A stretch of 32,610 nucleotides of DNA from an uncultured Saprospiraceae bacterium (GCA_938010715.1 CALLVG010000144.1:1-32610); one strand, 5' to 3'. Shown: positions 17,107-27,209, numbered from the stretch's first letter. Notes: generated by a model not told the origin, from the sequence alone. Translations and numbers: made by a program.

Positions 17107-18971
17107 TAAGTCTTAAACATCTTTATCACCCGTTTTCCACTTTTTCCCTTTACTGCAAGAAAGTATAAGCCAGAAGCTAATCCAGCTACATCCAGAGGGA
17201 CAACAGTTTTTCCAATATAGACAGGTTTATCATTAAGGATTTCTAATATTACTTTTCCATTTACATCAATCAAACTTGCGGATAACTCTTCGTCAATATC
17301 AGTTTGAATTTCGATGGAGAAATTATCTTTAAATGGATTAGGCATTGCTTTCAAAACAAAACCTGAGGAGCAATTAAATTCAGAAGAGGTATTAGGCACT
17401 AAAAAAACAGGGCTTCCGTTTAGAAAAACATTATTTGCAGAAATACAATCAACTGCGCCTGTAATTGAAAAATCCCAATTAAACTTTTTCATTTCAGAGA
17501 AATTAAAAGTCGATGGAAATGAGTAATTTATTTCAGCATTCTCGGATAAATCATCTAAAGTGGTAGCCCACATCACGAAAATTTCATCACCTGAAATGTT
17601 TTTAAAAGCTACGCCTTGAACCGCCAAAGTTGTATTTAGAGCTTTGGTTGATGCCTCATCATAGGTGTATCCTTTCAATGCAGCGGCTACAGATTTGAAA
17701 GCAATACCAGCATCAAAAATCTTTCCATTGGGCGGTGTTTTTCCAGACAAATTTTCAAACAAACCCATGAAGTCAAAATCGCTATTTGCCTGATCAGCTG
17801 GTAGATTATCAGCCAAAGAGTAAAAATGAACTTGGCTGATTCCTTTCTCTTGTGATTTGGCCATCAATTTTATGACATAGTTTTTTTGGGATTCATTCCC
17901 ACCCAAAAATTCATCTGTAATGGAAACTCTTGCCAGGTTTGTTTCTGTACAAATGATGTTTTTTTCTGGAAATTCGCTATCCGCTCCTGTGTAACCATAA
18001 CCATGCAAATTATCTATCATTCCATCCAATCGTTTCATAAATCCTTCAACTCCTTTATCAGAGTTTCGAGTCCATTGAAAACCACCAAAAATATCACTCC
18101 AATAGCGCATACTTCCATCAAAATGCGGATAAGCATGGATACTCAAACAATCGAAATATGCTCCTCCTTTTAGTGGAAATTGAGATGTAACCTGCCCTTC
18201 ATCTGGATTATCCGTATTTCGCATAATAGCATCAAGGAAGGTGACATTTCCAAGACCTCCAACAGCAATATATGCTGCTGGATCGAGGGATTTCACAACT
18301 TCATACGCAATCCTTAAAGTACGAACATAATGTTGGATGGGTGCGCCAAATTTCGTTTCGCAAGGTGGTGGATCATTTTCCCACCAATTATTAGGAAAAC
18401 CTCTTTCCATGGTTGCATTGCCTCCCATATCTGTGTCAGGTTCGTTCGTGATTTCCCAATATTTTGTATTTTCTCCATAAGTCAAAACCAGATTATACAT
18501 ATAAGTAGCATATACATTTTCTTCGTTGACTGGTGTTCCATTCTCACCATTATCCCAAATTGGTTCATAAATATTTTTGAAAGATTCGGATAATCTACCT
18601 GGGCAATAATAAACCGAATCTCGATTGTGAGGTGCAGCATCTCCTACAAAAACGACATTATTTTTCATACCCACACTTGCGTAATGGTCAAATACATCCT
18701 TGCGGATTTCATAACCCCACTCTTGGGTAAACCAGTCAGGAAGCCAAACTCTTACCGAATTTGCAGCCAAACCAGTTACTTGTAATGCAGGATTACCTGC
18801 TGCAATATTGGCTAATTGATCATCTGTCCAGCCATTGTAAGCGCCCATATTCACACCATAACCAAAATCATGAGTATAAGGAGGCACAAAATCATTCGCC
18901 GAAAATGTGATCTGCGAAAATATTGATGTACAAAGTAACATCAGCAAAAATGCTAAAGGAGATTTCTTCAT
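17106..18971 (-). CDS. Secreted glycoside hydrolase-like TIM-barrel protein (clan GH-A-like) with T9SS sorting domain
   Basis: Signal peptide MKKSPLAFLLMLLCTSIFSQ; KYWEITNEPDTD (acid/base-like), NIICTETNLARV (nucleophile-like); C-terminal AMPNPFKDNFSIEI...GLYFLAVKGKSGKRVIKMFKT. Confidence 0.8.
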   Translation of the reverse strand: MKKSPLAFLLMLLCTSIFSQITFSANDFVPPYTHDFGYGVNMGAYNGWTDDQLANIAAGNPALQVTGLAANSVRVWLPDWFTQEWGYEIRKDVFDHYASVGMKNNVVFVGDAAPHNRDSVYYCPGRLSESFKNIYEPIWDNGENGTPVNEENVYATYMYNLVLTYGENTKYWEITNEPDTDMGGNATMERGFPNNWWENDPPPCETKFGAPIQHYVRTLRIAYEVVKSLDPAAYIAVGGLGNVTFLDAIMRNTDNPDEGQVTSQFPLKGGAYFDCLSIHAYPHFDGSMRYWSDIFGGFQWTRNSDKGVEGFMKRLDGMIDNLHGYGYTGADSEFPEKNIICTETNLARVSITDEFLGGNESQKNYVIKLMAKSQEKGISQVHFYSLADNLPADQANSDFDFMGLFENLSGKTPPNGKIFDAGIAFKSVAAALKGYTYDEASTKALNTTLAVQGVAFKNISGDEIFVMWATTLDDLSENAEINYSFPSTFNFSEMKKFNWDFSITGAVDCISANNVFLNGSPVFLVPNTSSEFNCSSGFVLKAMPNPFKDNFSIEIQTDIDEELSASLIDVNGKVILEILNDKPVYIGKTVVPLDVAGLASGLYFLAVKGKSGKRVIKMFKT

Positions 18972-19115
18972 AGTTTGTTTTATGTTATGGGAGGTTTGCA
19001 TCACAAAATTAAATAAAATGTATCGAAAACCAACTGGTATATTTCATCTGATATTGTCATGTAATTTGAAATTGCTATTTTTTAAGAAAGAGGTCACTCC
19101 GTTATTACATTTTAC

Positions 19116-19123
19116 TACCTTTG
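19116..19123 (+). promoter_or_regulatory. Bacteroidota-type -7 box (TAnnTTTG) upstream of purM
   Basis: TACCTTTG 32 bp upstream of the purM ATG. Confidence 0.6.
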
Positions 19124-19154
19124 CAGCCAATTCTAAATTCCTGAAACACACTAC

Positions 19155-20330
19155 ATGAGTTCAAAATATAAATACGATTTAAGAGGCGTCTCGGCTACAA
19201 AAGACGAAGTGCACAAGGCTATCAAAAACTTAGACAAAGGCGAATACCCTTTAGCTTTTTGTAAAATCTTACCAGATGTCGCAGGTGGCAAAGAAAACTG
19301 GGTAAACCTCATGCACGCCGATACCGCAGGTACAAAAACCAGCTTAGCCTACATGTATTGGAAAGAAACAGGCGACCTATCTGTTTGGGAAGGAATTGCG
19401 CAAGATGCAATCGTCATGAACCTCGACGACATGGCTTGTGTGGGTTGTACTAATGGAATTTTACTGTCCTCCACAATCGGTCGAAATAAAAATTTAATCA
19501 ACGGAGATGTCATTTCAAAAATCATCAATAGTACTGTTGATTTTATTAATAAAATGAAAGAATACGATGTCGATATTCACTCTGCTGGAGGCGAAACTGC
19601 CGACGTTGGAGACATCGTAAGAACTATTGATGTTGGTTATACCGCTTTTGCCAGAATGAAACGTAAAGACCTGATAATCAATGATATAAAAGCAGGAGAC
19701 GTCATCGTCGGATTAGCATCGTACGGTCAATCAACTTATGAAACTGAGTACAACGGCGGCATGGGAAGTAATGGTTTGACTTCTGCTCGACATGATATTT
19801 TCCATAAATCTTATGCAAAAAAATACCCAGATACTTTTGACTCAAATACCCCCAATGAGGTGGTTTACATTGGTAGCAAAAAACTAACAGATACAATTGA
19901 AGTTGAGGGTCAAAAAATTCCAATTGGAAAATTAGTCCTCTCTCCTACTCGTACTTTTTTACCAGTTTTGAAAAAGGTTCTGGATAAATATCGCAAACAC
20001 ATCAACGGCATCATTCACAACACAGGTGGTGGGCAAGCGAAGGTTTCAAAATTCATTGAAAACAAGCGAATTATTAAAGATAATTTATTGCCGATTCCTC
20101 CGCTTTTTCAAATGATTCAAAAAGAATCTGGAACGAGTTGGGAAGAAATGTATCGGGTTTTCAATATCGGAACAAGGCTTGATATTTACCTTCCAGAAAA
20201 ATACGCGCAGAAAGTGATAGACATTTCAAATTCATTTAATATTGACGCGCAAATCGTTGGCCGAGTCGAGGAAGCAAAAGGACAAGAAGTAATAGTCAAG
20301 GGCCCACACGGGACTTTTTCTTACAAATAA
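19155..20330 (+). CDS. purM: Phosphoribosylformylglycinamidine cyclo-ligase-like (AIR synthase)
   Basis: AIR synthase-like: HADTAGTKTSLAYMYW, VMNLDDMACVG, IHSAGGETADVGDIVRT, GLASYGQSTYETEYNGGMGSNGLTSARHD, IHNTGGGQAKVSKF. Confidence 0.88.
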   Translation: MSSKYKYDLRGVSATKDEVHKAIKNLDKGEYPLAFCKILPDVAGGKENWVNLMHADTAGTKTSLAYMYWKETGDLSVWEGIAQDAIVMNLDDMACVGCTNGILLSSTIGRNKNLINGDVISKIINSTVDFINKMKEYDVDIHSAGGETADVGDIVRTIDVGYTAFARMKRKDLIINDIKAGDVIVGLASYGQSTYETEYNGGMGSNGLTSARHDIFHKSYAKKYPDTFDSNTPNEVVYIGSKKLTDTIEVEGQKIPIGKLVLSPTRTFLPVLKKVLDKYRKHINGIIHNTGGGQAKVSKFIENKRIIKDNLLPIPPLFQMIQKESGTSWEEMYRVFNIGTRLDIYLPEKYAQKVIDISNSFNIDAQIVGRVEEAKGQEVIVKGPHGTFSYK

Positions 20331-20401
20331 TACTTTTCTCACAAAATTGAAAAACAACAATCAAGTTCGACTGTTTTTTAATTTTAATCTTAAAAATTTT
20401 C

Positions 20402-20941
20402 ATGATAACAGTAATCAGCGGTACAAACCGCAAGGACAACAAAACACAAATTTTCGCAAAAGCGATAACTGATATTTTAAAATCAAAAACAGTCAAAGAA
20501 GTCAAATATTTGGACTTAGAAGATTTGAATGGAGATATGCTACATGCGTTAATGTATCAAGCTGATCAACAGTCGCCTAAGATAGCAAAACTTCAAGATG
20601 AATACATCATGTATGCCTCCAAAATTGTATTTGTGATGCCTGAATATAATGGAGGAATACCAGGCATTTTAAAGTTATTCATTGATGCGATCTCTGTTCG
20701 AGAATACGGAAAAACTTTCTCTGGAAAAAAGGTTGGAATGATTGGAACCGCTTCTGGTCGAGCTGGAAACTTGAGAGGAATCGACCATTTAATCGGAATT
20801 TGTAACCACGTTGGAATGATTGCTTATCCCAAAAATTTACCGATTTCCTCAATTGGAAGTTTGGTTGATGATAATGGGAAAATCAATAAAGAAACAACTG
20901 AGGCAATGACCAAATTTGTTGATGGGTTTTTGGAATTTTAA
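20402..20941 (+). CDS. NAD(P)H-dependent FMN reductase-like oxidoreductase
   Basis: MITVISGTNRKDNKTQIFAKAI flavodoxin-like; VFVMPEYNGGIPGILKLFIDAIS. Confidence 0.88.
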   Translation: MITVISGTNRKDNKTQIFAKAITDILKSKTVKEVKYLDLEDLNGDMLHALMYQADQQSPKIAKLQDEYIMYASKIVFVMPEYNGGIPGILKLFIDAISVREYGKTFSGKKVGMIGTASGRAGNLRGIDHLIGICNHVGMIAYPKNLPISSIGSLVDDNGKINKETTEAMTKFVDGFLEF

Positions 20942-20950
20942 AGAAATTTA

Positions 20951-21400
20951 ATGAAGATCCAGGTAGATCTATTGCAATTTCAAAATCGGTTAACGACCAA
21001 GACGGTAGAAGGTAAGCCTTTTGTTTGGGATCCAATTCGTAAGAAATACTTAGTCAATCAACCAGAAGAGATGGTGAGGCAGTTACTCATTATTTATTTG
21101 CAAGAAGTTGAAGGCATTTCAAAAAATTACATTGCGGTAGAAAAATCAATAAAGGTCAATGATCGCTTAAAGCGATTTGATCTTTTGATTTTTGATGAAA
21201 ATCATAAACCAATTATGCTGATTGAATGCAAATCTCCAAAAGTAAAAGTCAGTCAGGACACTTTTGAGCAAATCGCTTGGTATAATTCGACCTTAAAAGT
21301 ACCTTATCTTTTGGTCTCAAATGGCATTACAACTTATTGCTGTTCAGTTAGTTATGAAGATTCATCCTTTTCCTTCCTTGAAAAAATACCTAAAATTTAG
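20951..21400 (+). CDS. Small HsdR N-terminal-like (restriction-nuclease fold) domain protein
   Basis: 149 aa: VWDPIRKKYLVNQPEEMVRQLLIIYL...RFDLLIFDENHKPIMLIECKSPKV, with a PD-(D/E)xK-like D...ECK motif. Confidence 0.82.
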   Translation: MKIQVDLLQFQNRLTTKTVEGKPFVWDPIRKKYLVNQPEEMVRQLLIIYLQEVEGISKNYIAVEKSIKVNDRLKRFDLLIFDENHKPIMLIECKSPKVKVSQDTFEQIAWYNSTLKVPYLLVSNGITTYCCSVSYEDSSFSFLEKIPKI

Positions 21401-21490
21401 CGATACATTATTGAATGGACTAAGTCCAAATGATTACTTTTACCTCAGCGTCTCTAAGCATACACAATCAAACATAAATTGGGAAATATA

Positions 21491-22453
21491 ATGAGAAAAG
21501 AGTCTATCCTTATCACAGGTGCAGGAGGCCAAATCGGAACGGTACTTACCAAAGCTTTGCAGGAAAAACATGGTGCAGAAAATGTACTCGCTACTGATTT
21601 GAGGGAAATCGATCTTCCCAAAACCCGAACCGACACGTTGAATGTTTTGGACAAAGAAAAAATGACCAAATTGGTCGTTGAAAACCGAGTTACGCAAATT
21701 TATCACCTCGCCGCTATCCTTTCTGCTAAAGGAGAAGAAAAACCGAGATTCACTTGGAATATCAATATGGAAGGTCTTTTCAATGTGCTTGATGTGGCGA
21801 AAGATCACGATGTTTCTAAAGTATTTCATCCAAGTTCGATAGCTGCTTTTGGCCCAGATACGCCTCGTGAAAACACGCCACAAGTTACACCTGCTACGCC
21901 AACTACGGTTTATGGAATTAGCAAAATGGCAGGTGAATTTTGGGGAAATTATTACTTCCTGAGATACGGTTTAGACATTCGTTCACTCAGATACCCTGGC
22001 ATTATTGGGCATCGCTCTTTGCCTGGTGGCGGAACGACTGACTATGCAGTTCACATTTACCACAGTGCTTTAAAAGGCGAATCATTTGAAGTATTTTTAA
22101 AAGAAAGTACAGCGCTTCCAATGATATATATGGATGATGCGATACGAGCGACGCTTGAATTAATGGATGCACCGAAAGAGAAAATAAAGGTACGAGACGC
22201 TTATAATTTGGCTGGAATGACTTTTACACCTGCTGAAATTGTAGCTGCAATTAAAGCGGAAATTCCAGAATTCAAAGCAACTTACAAGGTGAATCCATTA
22301 CGTCAATCCATCGCCGAAAGTTGGCCAATGAGCATCGACGACTCTAAAGCAACCGAAGATTGGGGGTGGAAACCAACCTATGATTTGAAAGGAATGACGA
22401 AGGATATGATAAAAAACCTTCGTAAGAAATATAGTTTCAAAAAAAGTGCATAA
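21491..22453 (+). CDS. NAD-dependent epimerase/dehydratase, L-threonine 3-dehydrogenase-like
   Basis: ILITGAGGQIGTVLTKAL Rossmann motif; YGISKMAGE (YxxxK); SLRYPGIIGHRSLPGGGTTDYAVHIY. Confidence 0.88.
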   Translation: MRKESILITGAGGQIGTVLTKALQEKHGAENVLATDLREIDLPKTRTDTLNVLDKEKMTKLVVENRVTQIYHLAAILSAKGEEKPRFTWNINMEGLFNVLDVAKDHDVSKVFHPSSIAAFGPDTPRENTPQVTPATPTTVYGISKMAGEFWGNYYFLRYGLDIRSLRYPGIIGHRSLPGGGTTDYAVHIYHSALKGESFEVFLKESTALPMIYMDDAIRATLELMDAPKEKIKVRDAYNLAGMTFTPAEIVAAIKAEIPEFKATYKVNPLRQSIAESWPMSIDDSKATEDWGWKPTYDLKGMTKDMIKNLRKKYSFKKSA

Positions 22454-22469
22454 TTAAATTCGCTCTCAC

Positions 22470-22775
22470 ATGCTAAAAAACAATTCACTCATAGAAGGTC
22501 TAATCTGGGGAATCTTTGTTCCATTGGTAAGCTACATCGTTTTAACTGCTGCTATGCAAGGATTAGAGTCTTTGCGCGATGAAATCAGCGGTCAATTATT
22601 TTCGGAAGGATTCCGTCGTCGGACTTTTGCGATTGTGGCGATTGGTATCAATTCAATACCTATGAATATTGCTTTCAAACGAAGACAAACGGATACGATG
22701 AGAGGAATTGTGCTGCCGACTTTTGCCTATGTGGCGGCTTGGTTGTATGTTTTTGGAAATTATATTTTTGCTTAG
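22470..22775 (+). CDS. Small conserved-looking membrane protein, unknown function
   Basis: 101 aa with about three hydrophobic segments, 16 nt after the epimerase gene on the same strand. Confidence 0.65.
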   Translation: MLKNNSLIEGLIWGIFVPLVSYIVLTAAMQGLESLRDEISGQLFSEGFRRRTFAIVAIGINSIPMNIAFKRRQTDTMRGIVLPTFAYVAAWLYVFGNYIFA

Positions 22776-22876
22776 TATTCATCTCAAAAATGCGTTGGCT
22801 GAGCGAAGCCGAAGTCAACAAAGGTGGAAATTTGATCTTCGCGCCTATTGCCCTCGACTTCGCTCAGGACTCGCTA

Positions 22877-24187
22877 TCAATTAAACCGAATGGCCTTTAC
22901 TGGATTAATCCTTGTAACCAACCAAGTCGGCAGTACCAAGCAAAACAAAGTCAACACAAAGGTTCCTAAATTCAATAAAAGAACCGTCCAAAGATTAAGG
23001 TCGATTGGAGCAACAGAAAGATAATAATCCGCTTCTGAAAGTTTGATCAAGCCAAAATATTTTTGTGCTAAACACAAACCAACGCCAATTAGATTACCCC
23101 AAAACAGTCCATTCAAAATAATAAATCCAGCATAGTTGAGGAATATCTTTCGAACTGACCAATCGGAGGCGCCCATTGACTTTAAGACACCAATCATCTT
23201 GGTTCTTTCCAAAATTAAAATCAATAATGCCGTTATCATATTGATGATGCAAACAATAAGCATCAAAGCCAAAATGACAATTTCGTTTAGGTCTTGAAGG
23301 TTAAGCCATTCAAAAATTGGTGGAAATTTTTGACGTATCGTTTCCGCATATAAATGATTTGGTAGCTCTTTAACATCAAGATCAATGTAGTTTGAAAGAA
23401 CATCTAAATCATCAATATTTTCGACAAAAATTTCATAGCCGCCAACTTGATTTTCAGTCCAACCGACCAATTCTTGAATGACAGAAATATTGACCATCGC
23501 AAACTTCTTGTCGTATTCTTCCAAACCTGTTTTATAAATTCCAGCCACCTCAAATCGCAGTGGGACGGTCTCTCCATTATCAACAAAATGAACCAAAAAT
23601 TTCTTTCCTACTTCCGTTTCTAATCTATCTGCAGTATATCTTGAAATCAATATTTGACGCGTATCAGAAGTTGATTTTGCATTCAAAATTTTGCCCTCTT
23701 GCAAGTAGTCATCAAAAAATTTCCAATCATAATCCTGCCCTGCTCCTTTCAAAATTATTCCTTCAATTTGATTTTTGGTTTGAATAATTCGAGGACGCAT
23801 CGCGAAGGTTTGAACATGACTAATACCGCCTTTCGTTTCTCGATCAACCATCATATTAGGAAACTCAAAACCTAAAAACCTTCCAAAATCAGGATATTCA
23901 ACTGATTTAATATTTTCAACTGCTGCTATAAATTTTTCATCCTTTTTGAGTGGATACGCTTCCACCAATGACCGATTAGAGTTCACATCGGTAATATGAA
24001 TATGCCCCCAAAAACCAAAAATTTTATCTGTAATTTCTTTTTTAAAACCAGAAATCAAAGCACTCGTCGCTATCATCACGGTGAGACTCAAGGCTACCGC
24101 CATCGTTGCGATCACAACAATCAGTCTGGTAAAAGATTTTTTACCTGCTTCTACTGCTCGCTTAGCTATAAATCGTTCTAAATTCAT
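22877..24187 (-). CDS. ABC transporter permease, LolC/E / FtsX-like
   Basis: N-terminal FIAKRAVEAGKKSFTRLIVVIATMAVALSLTVMIATSALISGF; C-terminal ALLILILERTKMIGVLKSMGASDWSVRKIFL. Confidence 0.9.
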   Translation of the reverse strand: MNLERFIAKRAVEAGKKSFTRLIVVIATMAVALSLTVMIATSALISGFKKEITDKIFGFWGHIHITDVNSNRSLVEAYPLKKDEKFIAAVENIKSVEYPDFGRFLGFEFPNMMVDRETKGGISHVQTFAMRPRIIQTKNQIEGIILKGAGQDYDWKFFDDYLQEGKILNAKSTSDTRQILISRYTADRLETEVGKKFLVHFVDNGETVPLRFEVAGIYKTGLEEYDKKFAMVNISVIQELVGWTENQVGGYEIFVENIDDLDVLSNYIDLDVKELPNHLYAETIRQKFPPIFEWLNLQDLNEIVILALMLIVCIINMITALLILILERTKMIGVLKSMGASDWSVRKIFLNYAGFIILNGLFWGNLIGVGLCLAQKYFGLIKLSEADYYLSVAPIDLNLWTVLLLNLGTFVLTLFCLVLPTWLVTRINPVKAIRFN

Positions 24188-24210
24188 TGTGGCGTGAAGG
24201 TAGAAAAGTT

Positions 24211-24843
24211 TTAAATTTCAATTATCCCTTTAACGCTTTTTATCAAAAGCTTTATTTGTGATACATTTCCTTTAACGACTTTTGTATCAAAAGAAAATTG
24301 CTCAAAAATACTGGAAACCAATTGAGGCTTGGGAGTCCTAAATTCTAAGCCAACCAATTCGCAATCATCTGGCAAATTATCGGTTGGATGTGCCTCAGAT
24401 TTTTGCCAATCAATCAGAAATGGAACCAATTCCACTGTTGGTTTTGGCAATGGCATGGTCAATTGCCATTTTAGCATTTTGCCTTTTGGCGTTTTTCGTT
24501 GACCTCCTGTGATATTAGCCAATTGTGGGTTGTATGCTTTTAAAATTTCATTTTCTCTTTCTAAATCAGACGACTTTAATGCCCATCGAGTCATGGTCGG
24601 TTTCTCAATCAAATCTATTCCCATCCATCGACTATCAGTGATATTTTTGTTATCTCTATCGATTGCCAAAAATTCCAAATAGCATTGATTTCCTAAATTT
24701 ATCAAAGCGTTCTTTGTGCCTTGAGTAGTGTGATACCCCCCAAAAACTGGACGACATCCAGTTTTGTTTTCAAAAGAATCCATTGCTGTTTCCAATTTTG
24801 GAACGCAATAAACAAAGTGATCGATTTCCCTTTTCATTGACAT
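24211..24843 (-). CDS. VOC/glyoxalase-like domain protein
   Basis: REIDHFVYCVPKLETAMDSFENKTGCRPVFGGYHTTQGTKNALINLGNQCYLEFLAID. Confidence 0.82.
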   Translation of the reverse strand: MSMKREIDHFVYCVPKLETAMDSFENKTGCRPVFGGYHTTQGTKNALINLGNQCYLEFLAIDRDNKNITDSRWMGIDLIEKPTMTRWALKSSDLERENEILKAYNPQLANITGGQRKTPKGKMLKWQLTMPLPKPTVELVPFLIDWQKSEAHPTDNLPDDCELVGLEFRTPKPQLVSSIFEQFSFDTKVVKGNVSQIKLLIKSVKGIIEI

Positions 24844-24925
24844 GAAATTACTTTTTTGTAAAAATAATTAATCATTAGACTTCATTCTAAAATATAAATC
24901 GATACAACTTCTTATTAAAGTTCAA

Positions 24926-24933
24926 TACATTTG
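24926..24933 (+). promoter_or_regulatory. Bacteroidota-type -7 box (TAnnTTTG) upstream of tyrS
   Basis: TACATTTG 21 bp upstream of the tyrS ATG. Confidence 0.55.
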
Positions 24934-24953
24934 CAGCTCAAAATTTTAGGAAT

Positions 24954-26228
24954 ATGAATTTTATAGAAGAATTGAAATGGAGAGGGATGATGCACCAAAG
25001 CACTCCTGACGTTGAAAAACATTTATCGGAAGGAATCCGATCTGGTTATATTGGATTTGACCCAACAGCTCCTTCTTTGACCATCGGGAACTTCGTACAA
25101 GTGCAATTGCTGACGCTATTTCAAAGAAGCGGACATCAACCGATTGCTTTGATGGGCGGTGCAACTGGCCGAGTTGGAGACCCTTCCGGAAAAGACAAAG
25201 AACGGATTTTGAAAACTTATGATGAGTTAGATTCTAACCTTGCCTTTCAGGTGAAGCAGATGGAAAAATTCCTCGATTTTGGCTCTGGAAAAACAGGTGC
25301 AAAACTCGTAAACAATTACGATTTTTATAAAAATATGAATGTCCTCGATTTCCTACGTGATGTAGGTAAAACGTTGACAATCAACTACATGACGAGCAAA
25401 GAGTCCGTTAAGAAACGCGTTGAAACGGGTCTTTCCTTTACCGAATTTAGTTACCAATTATTGCAGGCATACGACTTCCAATGTCTGTTCAAAGACCACG
25501 GCGTAACCCTTCAAATGGGTGGCTCTGATCAGTGGGGTAATATCACTTCTGGAACAGAGTTTATTCGTAAAAACTTAGGTGAACATGCCTACGCTGTCAC
25601 TACTCCATTATTGACAAAAGCAGATGGTTCTAAATTTGGAAAATCTGAACAAGGCAATCTTTGGATGGATGGCAACATGACTTCGCCTTACAAATTTTAT
25701 CAGTTTTGGATCAATGCATCTGATGCGGATCTACCAAAATATATCAGATACTTCACCTTGAAATCTCATGCAGAGGTTGAACAAATGGAAAGTGATTTGG
25801 CAGACAACCCACGAGAGCTCAAAAAGCTTTTAGCGGAAGAGTTGACGCGCCGTTGTCACTCCAATGATGATTTTGATAGTGTTTTGAAAGTGAGCGATTT
25901 ACTTTTTTCTAATAAGGCATCACGTGATTCTCTTTTGAGTTTGAATGAGTCGGCTTTAAAAACAGTTGCGGGTGAGGTGGACAGCTTTTCAATCAAAAAA
26001 GAAACCCTTGCAAGTGGTATCAACATCATGGATTTGTTGGCAGCGGAAACCACTATTGCTTCTTCCAAATCTGACGCGAGAAGAGCCATTCAAGGAAATT
26101 CCATTTCTGTAAACAAGGAAAAAATTAGCGATTTAGATTTGTCGATTACGCCTGAGCACTTACTTCAAGGGAAGTATATCATGCTCGAAAAAGGGAAGAA
26201 AAATAAATTTATGATTGAGATCAGTTAA
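24954..26228 (+). CDS. tyrS: Tyrosyl-tRNA synthetase
   Basis: YIGFDPTAPSLTIGNFVQ, GGATGRVGDPSGKDKER, QMGGSDQWGNITSGTE, KADGSKFGKSEQGNLWM (KFGKS); C-terminal S4-like domain. Confidence 0.97.
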   Translation: MNFIEELKWRGMMHQSTPDVEKHLSEGIRSGYIGFDPTAPSLTIGNFVQVQLLTLFQRSGHQPIALMGGATGRVGDPSGKDKERILKTYDELDSNLAFQVKQMEKFLDFGSGKTGAKLVNNYDFYKNMNVLDFLRDVGKTLTINYMTSKESVKKRVETGLSFTEFSYQLLQAYDFQCLFKDHGVTLQMGGSDQWGNITSGTEFIRKNLGEHAYAVTTPLLTKADGSKFGKSEQGNLWMDGNMTSPYKFYQFWINASDADLPKYIRYFTLKSHAEVEQMESDLADNPRELKKLLAEELTRRCHSNDDFDSVLKVSDLLFSNKASRDSLLSLNESALKTVAGEVDSFSIKKETLASGINIMDLLAAETTIASSKSDARRAIQGNSISVNKEKISDLDLSITPEHLLQGKYIMLEKGKKNKFMIEIS

Positions 26229-26318
26229 AAGTTTTTCAGTCGGCAGTCCGCAATATTCAGTACGCGATCCGTGTCTGCCATATTGGAGACTGCCGATTGC
26301 AGACTGAAGACTGCCGAC

Positions 26319-27134
26319 TTATCCAAATTTCTCCTCCAACAATTCAGCCATCTCCAATTGTACTTTTTGGGCTGCTGCTCTTGCTTTTTTAGCAAAATCT
26401 TTTCCATTGCCAGCGTAGATGATTCCTCTTGAGGAATTGACAAGCAAACCACATTTATCATTCATTCCATTTCGGCTAACTCCCTGTAAATCACCACCTT
26501 GCGCGCCAATACCGGGCACTAAAAGAAAATGATCTGGTACGTGTTTTCTTATCGTTTTAAACATTTCTGGGTGCGTCGCGCCTACTACATACATCAAATT
26601 ATCAGAAGTTCCCCACTCTTTGGAAGTATTTAAAACTTTCTCAAAAAGTTGTTCCCCATTCTCTTTCATAAATTGGAAATCAGCGCTTCCTTTATTGGAA
26701 GTCAAAGCCAGTAAAATGACCCACTTCTTCTTAAATTCTAAAAATGGAGAAACGGAATCCACACCCATATATGGTGCAACGGTTACTGAATCTACTCCCA
26801 AGGTTTCAAAAAATGCCTTTGCGTAAAGACGAGAAGTATTACCTATATCACCTCGTTTTGCGTCTGCAATAGTGAAGTGTTCATCGCCGATGTACTCGAT
26901 TGTTTTTTCCAAAGAAGTCATCCCTTTTGCGCCCAATGCTTCGTAAAAAGCAACATTCGGTTTATATGCCACACATAAATCGCGGGTCGCATCTATAATC
27001 CTTTTATTGAATTGAAAAATCGGATCTCGATAACGAAGCAGGTGCTCAGGAATTCGAGTCAGGTCTGTATCTAATCCAACACTGAGATAAGATTTTCTTT
27101 TTTTGATAAGTTTGAAAAGTTGATTTCGATTCAT
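26319..27134 (-). CDS. pyrF: Orotidine 5'-phosphate decarboxylase
   Basis: [48 protein letters not shown] (DAKRxD), [12 protein letters not shown]. Confidence 0.95.
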   Translation of the reverse strand: MNRNQLFKLIKKRKSYLSVGLDTDLTRIPEHLLRYRDPIFQFNKRIIDATRDLCVAYKPNVAFYEALGAKGMTSLEKTIEYIGDEHFTIADAKRGDIGNTSRLYAKAFFETLGVDSVTVAPYMGVDSVSPFLEFKKKWVILLALTSNKGSADFQFMKENGEQLFEKVLNTSKEWGTSDNLMYVVGATHPEMFKTIRKHVPDHFLLVPGIGAQGGDLQGVSRNGMNDKCGLLVNSSRGIIYAGNGKDFAKKARAAAQKVQLEMAELLEEKFG

Positions 27135-27146
27135 TTTTCTGTGTAG

Positions 27147-27209
27147 GCGGAACTTAAGTTCCGCGAGTGGTTAAGATTGATTTTTTTAGACGCGGAAGTT
27201 AAGTTCCGC
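27147..27209. repeat. Tandem pair of short REP-like palindromes
   Basis: GCGGAACTTAAGTTCCGC (27147-27164, perfect) and GCGGAAGTTAAGTTCCGC (27192-27209, near-perfect), just upstream of pyrF. Confidence 0.7.

Noticed and set aside
20951-21400. Possible type I restriction system
   Set aside because: Only a 149-aa HsdR N-terminal-like domain; no HsdR motor, HsdM or HsdS nearby.
21440-21883. 147-aa minus-strand ORF
   Set aside because: Antisense to the epimerase gene, which has clear Rossmann and YxxxK motifs.
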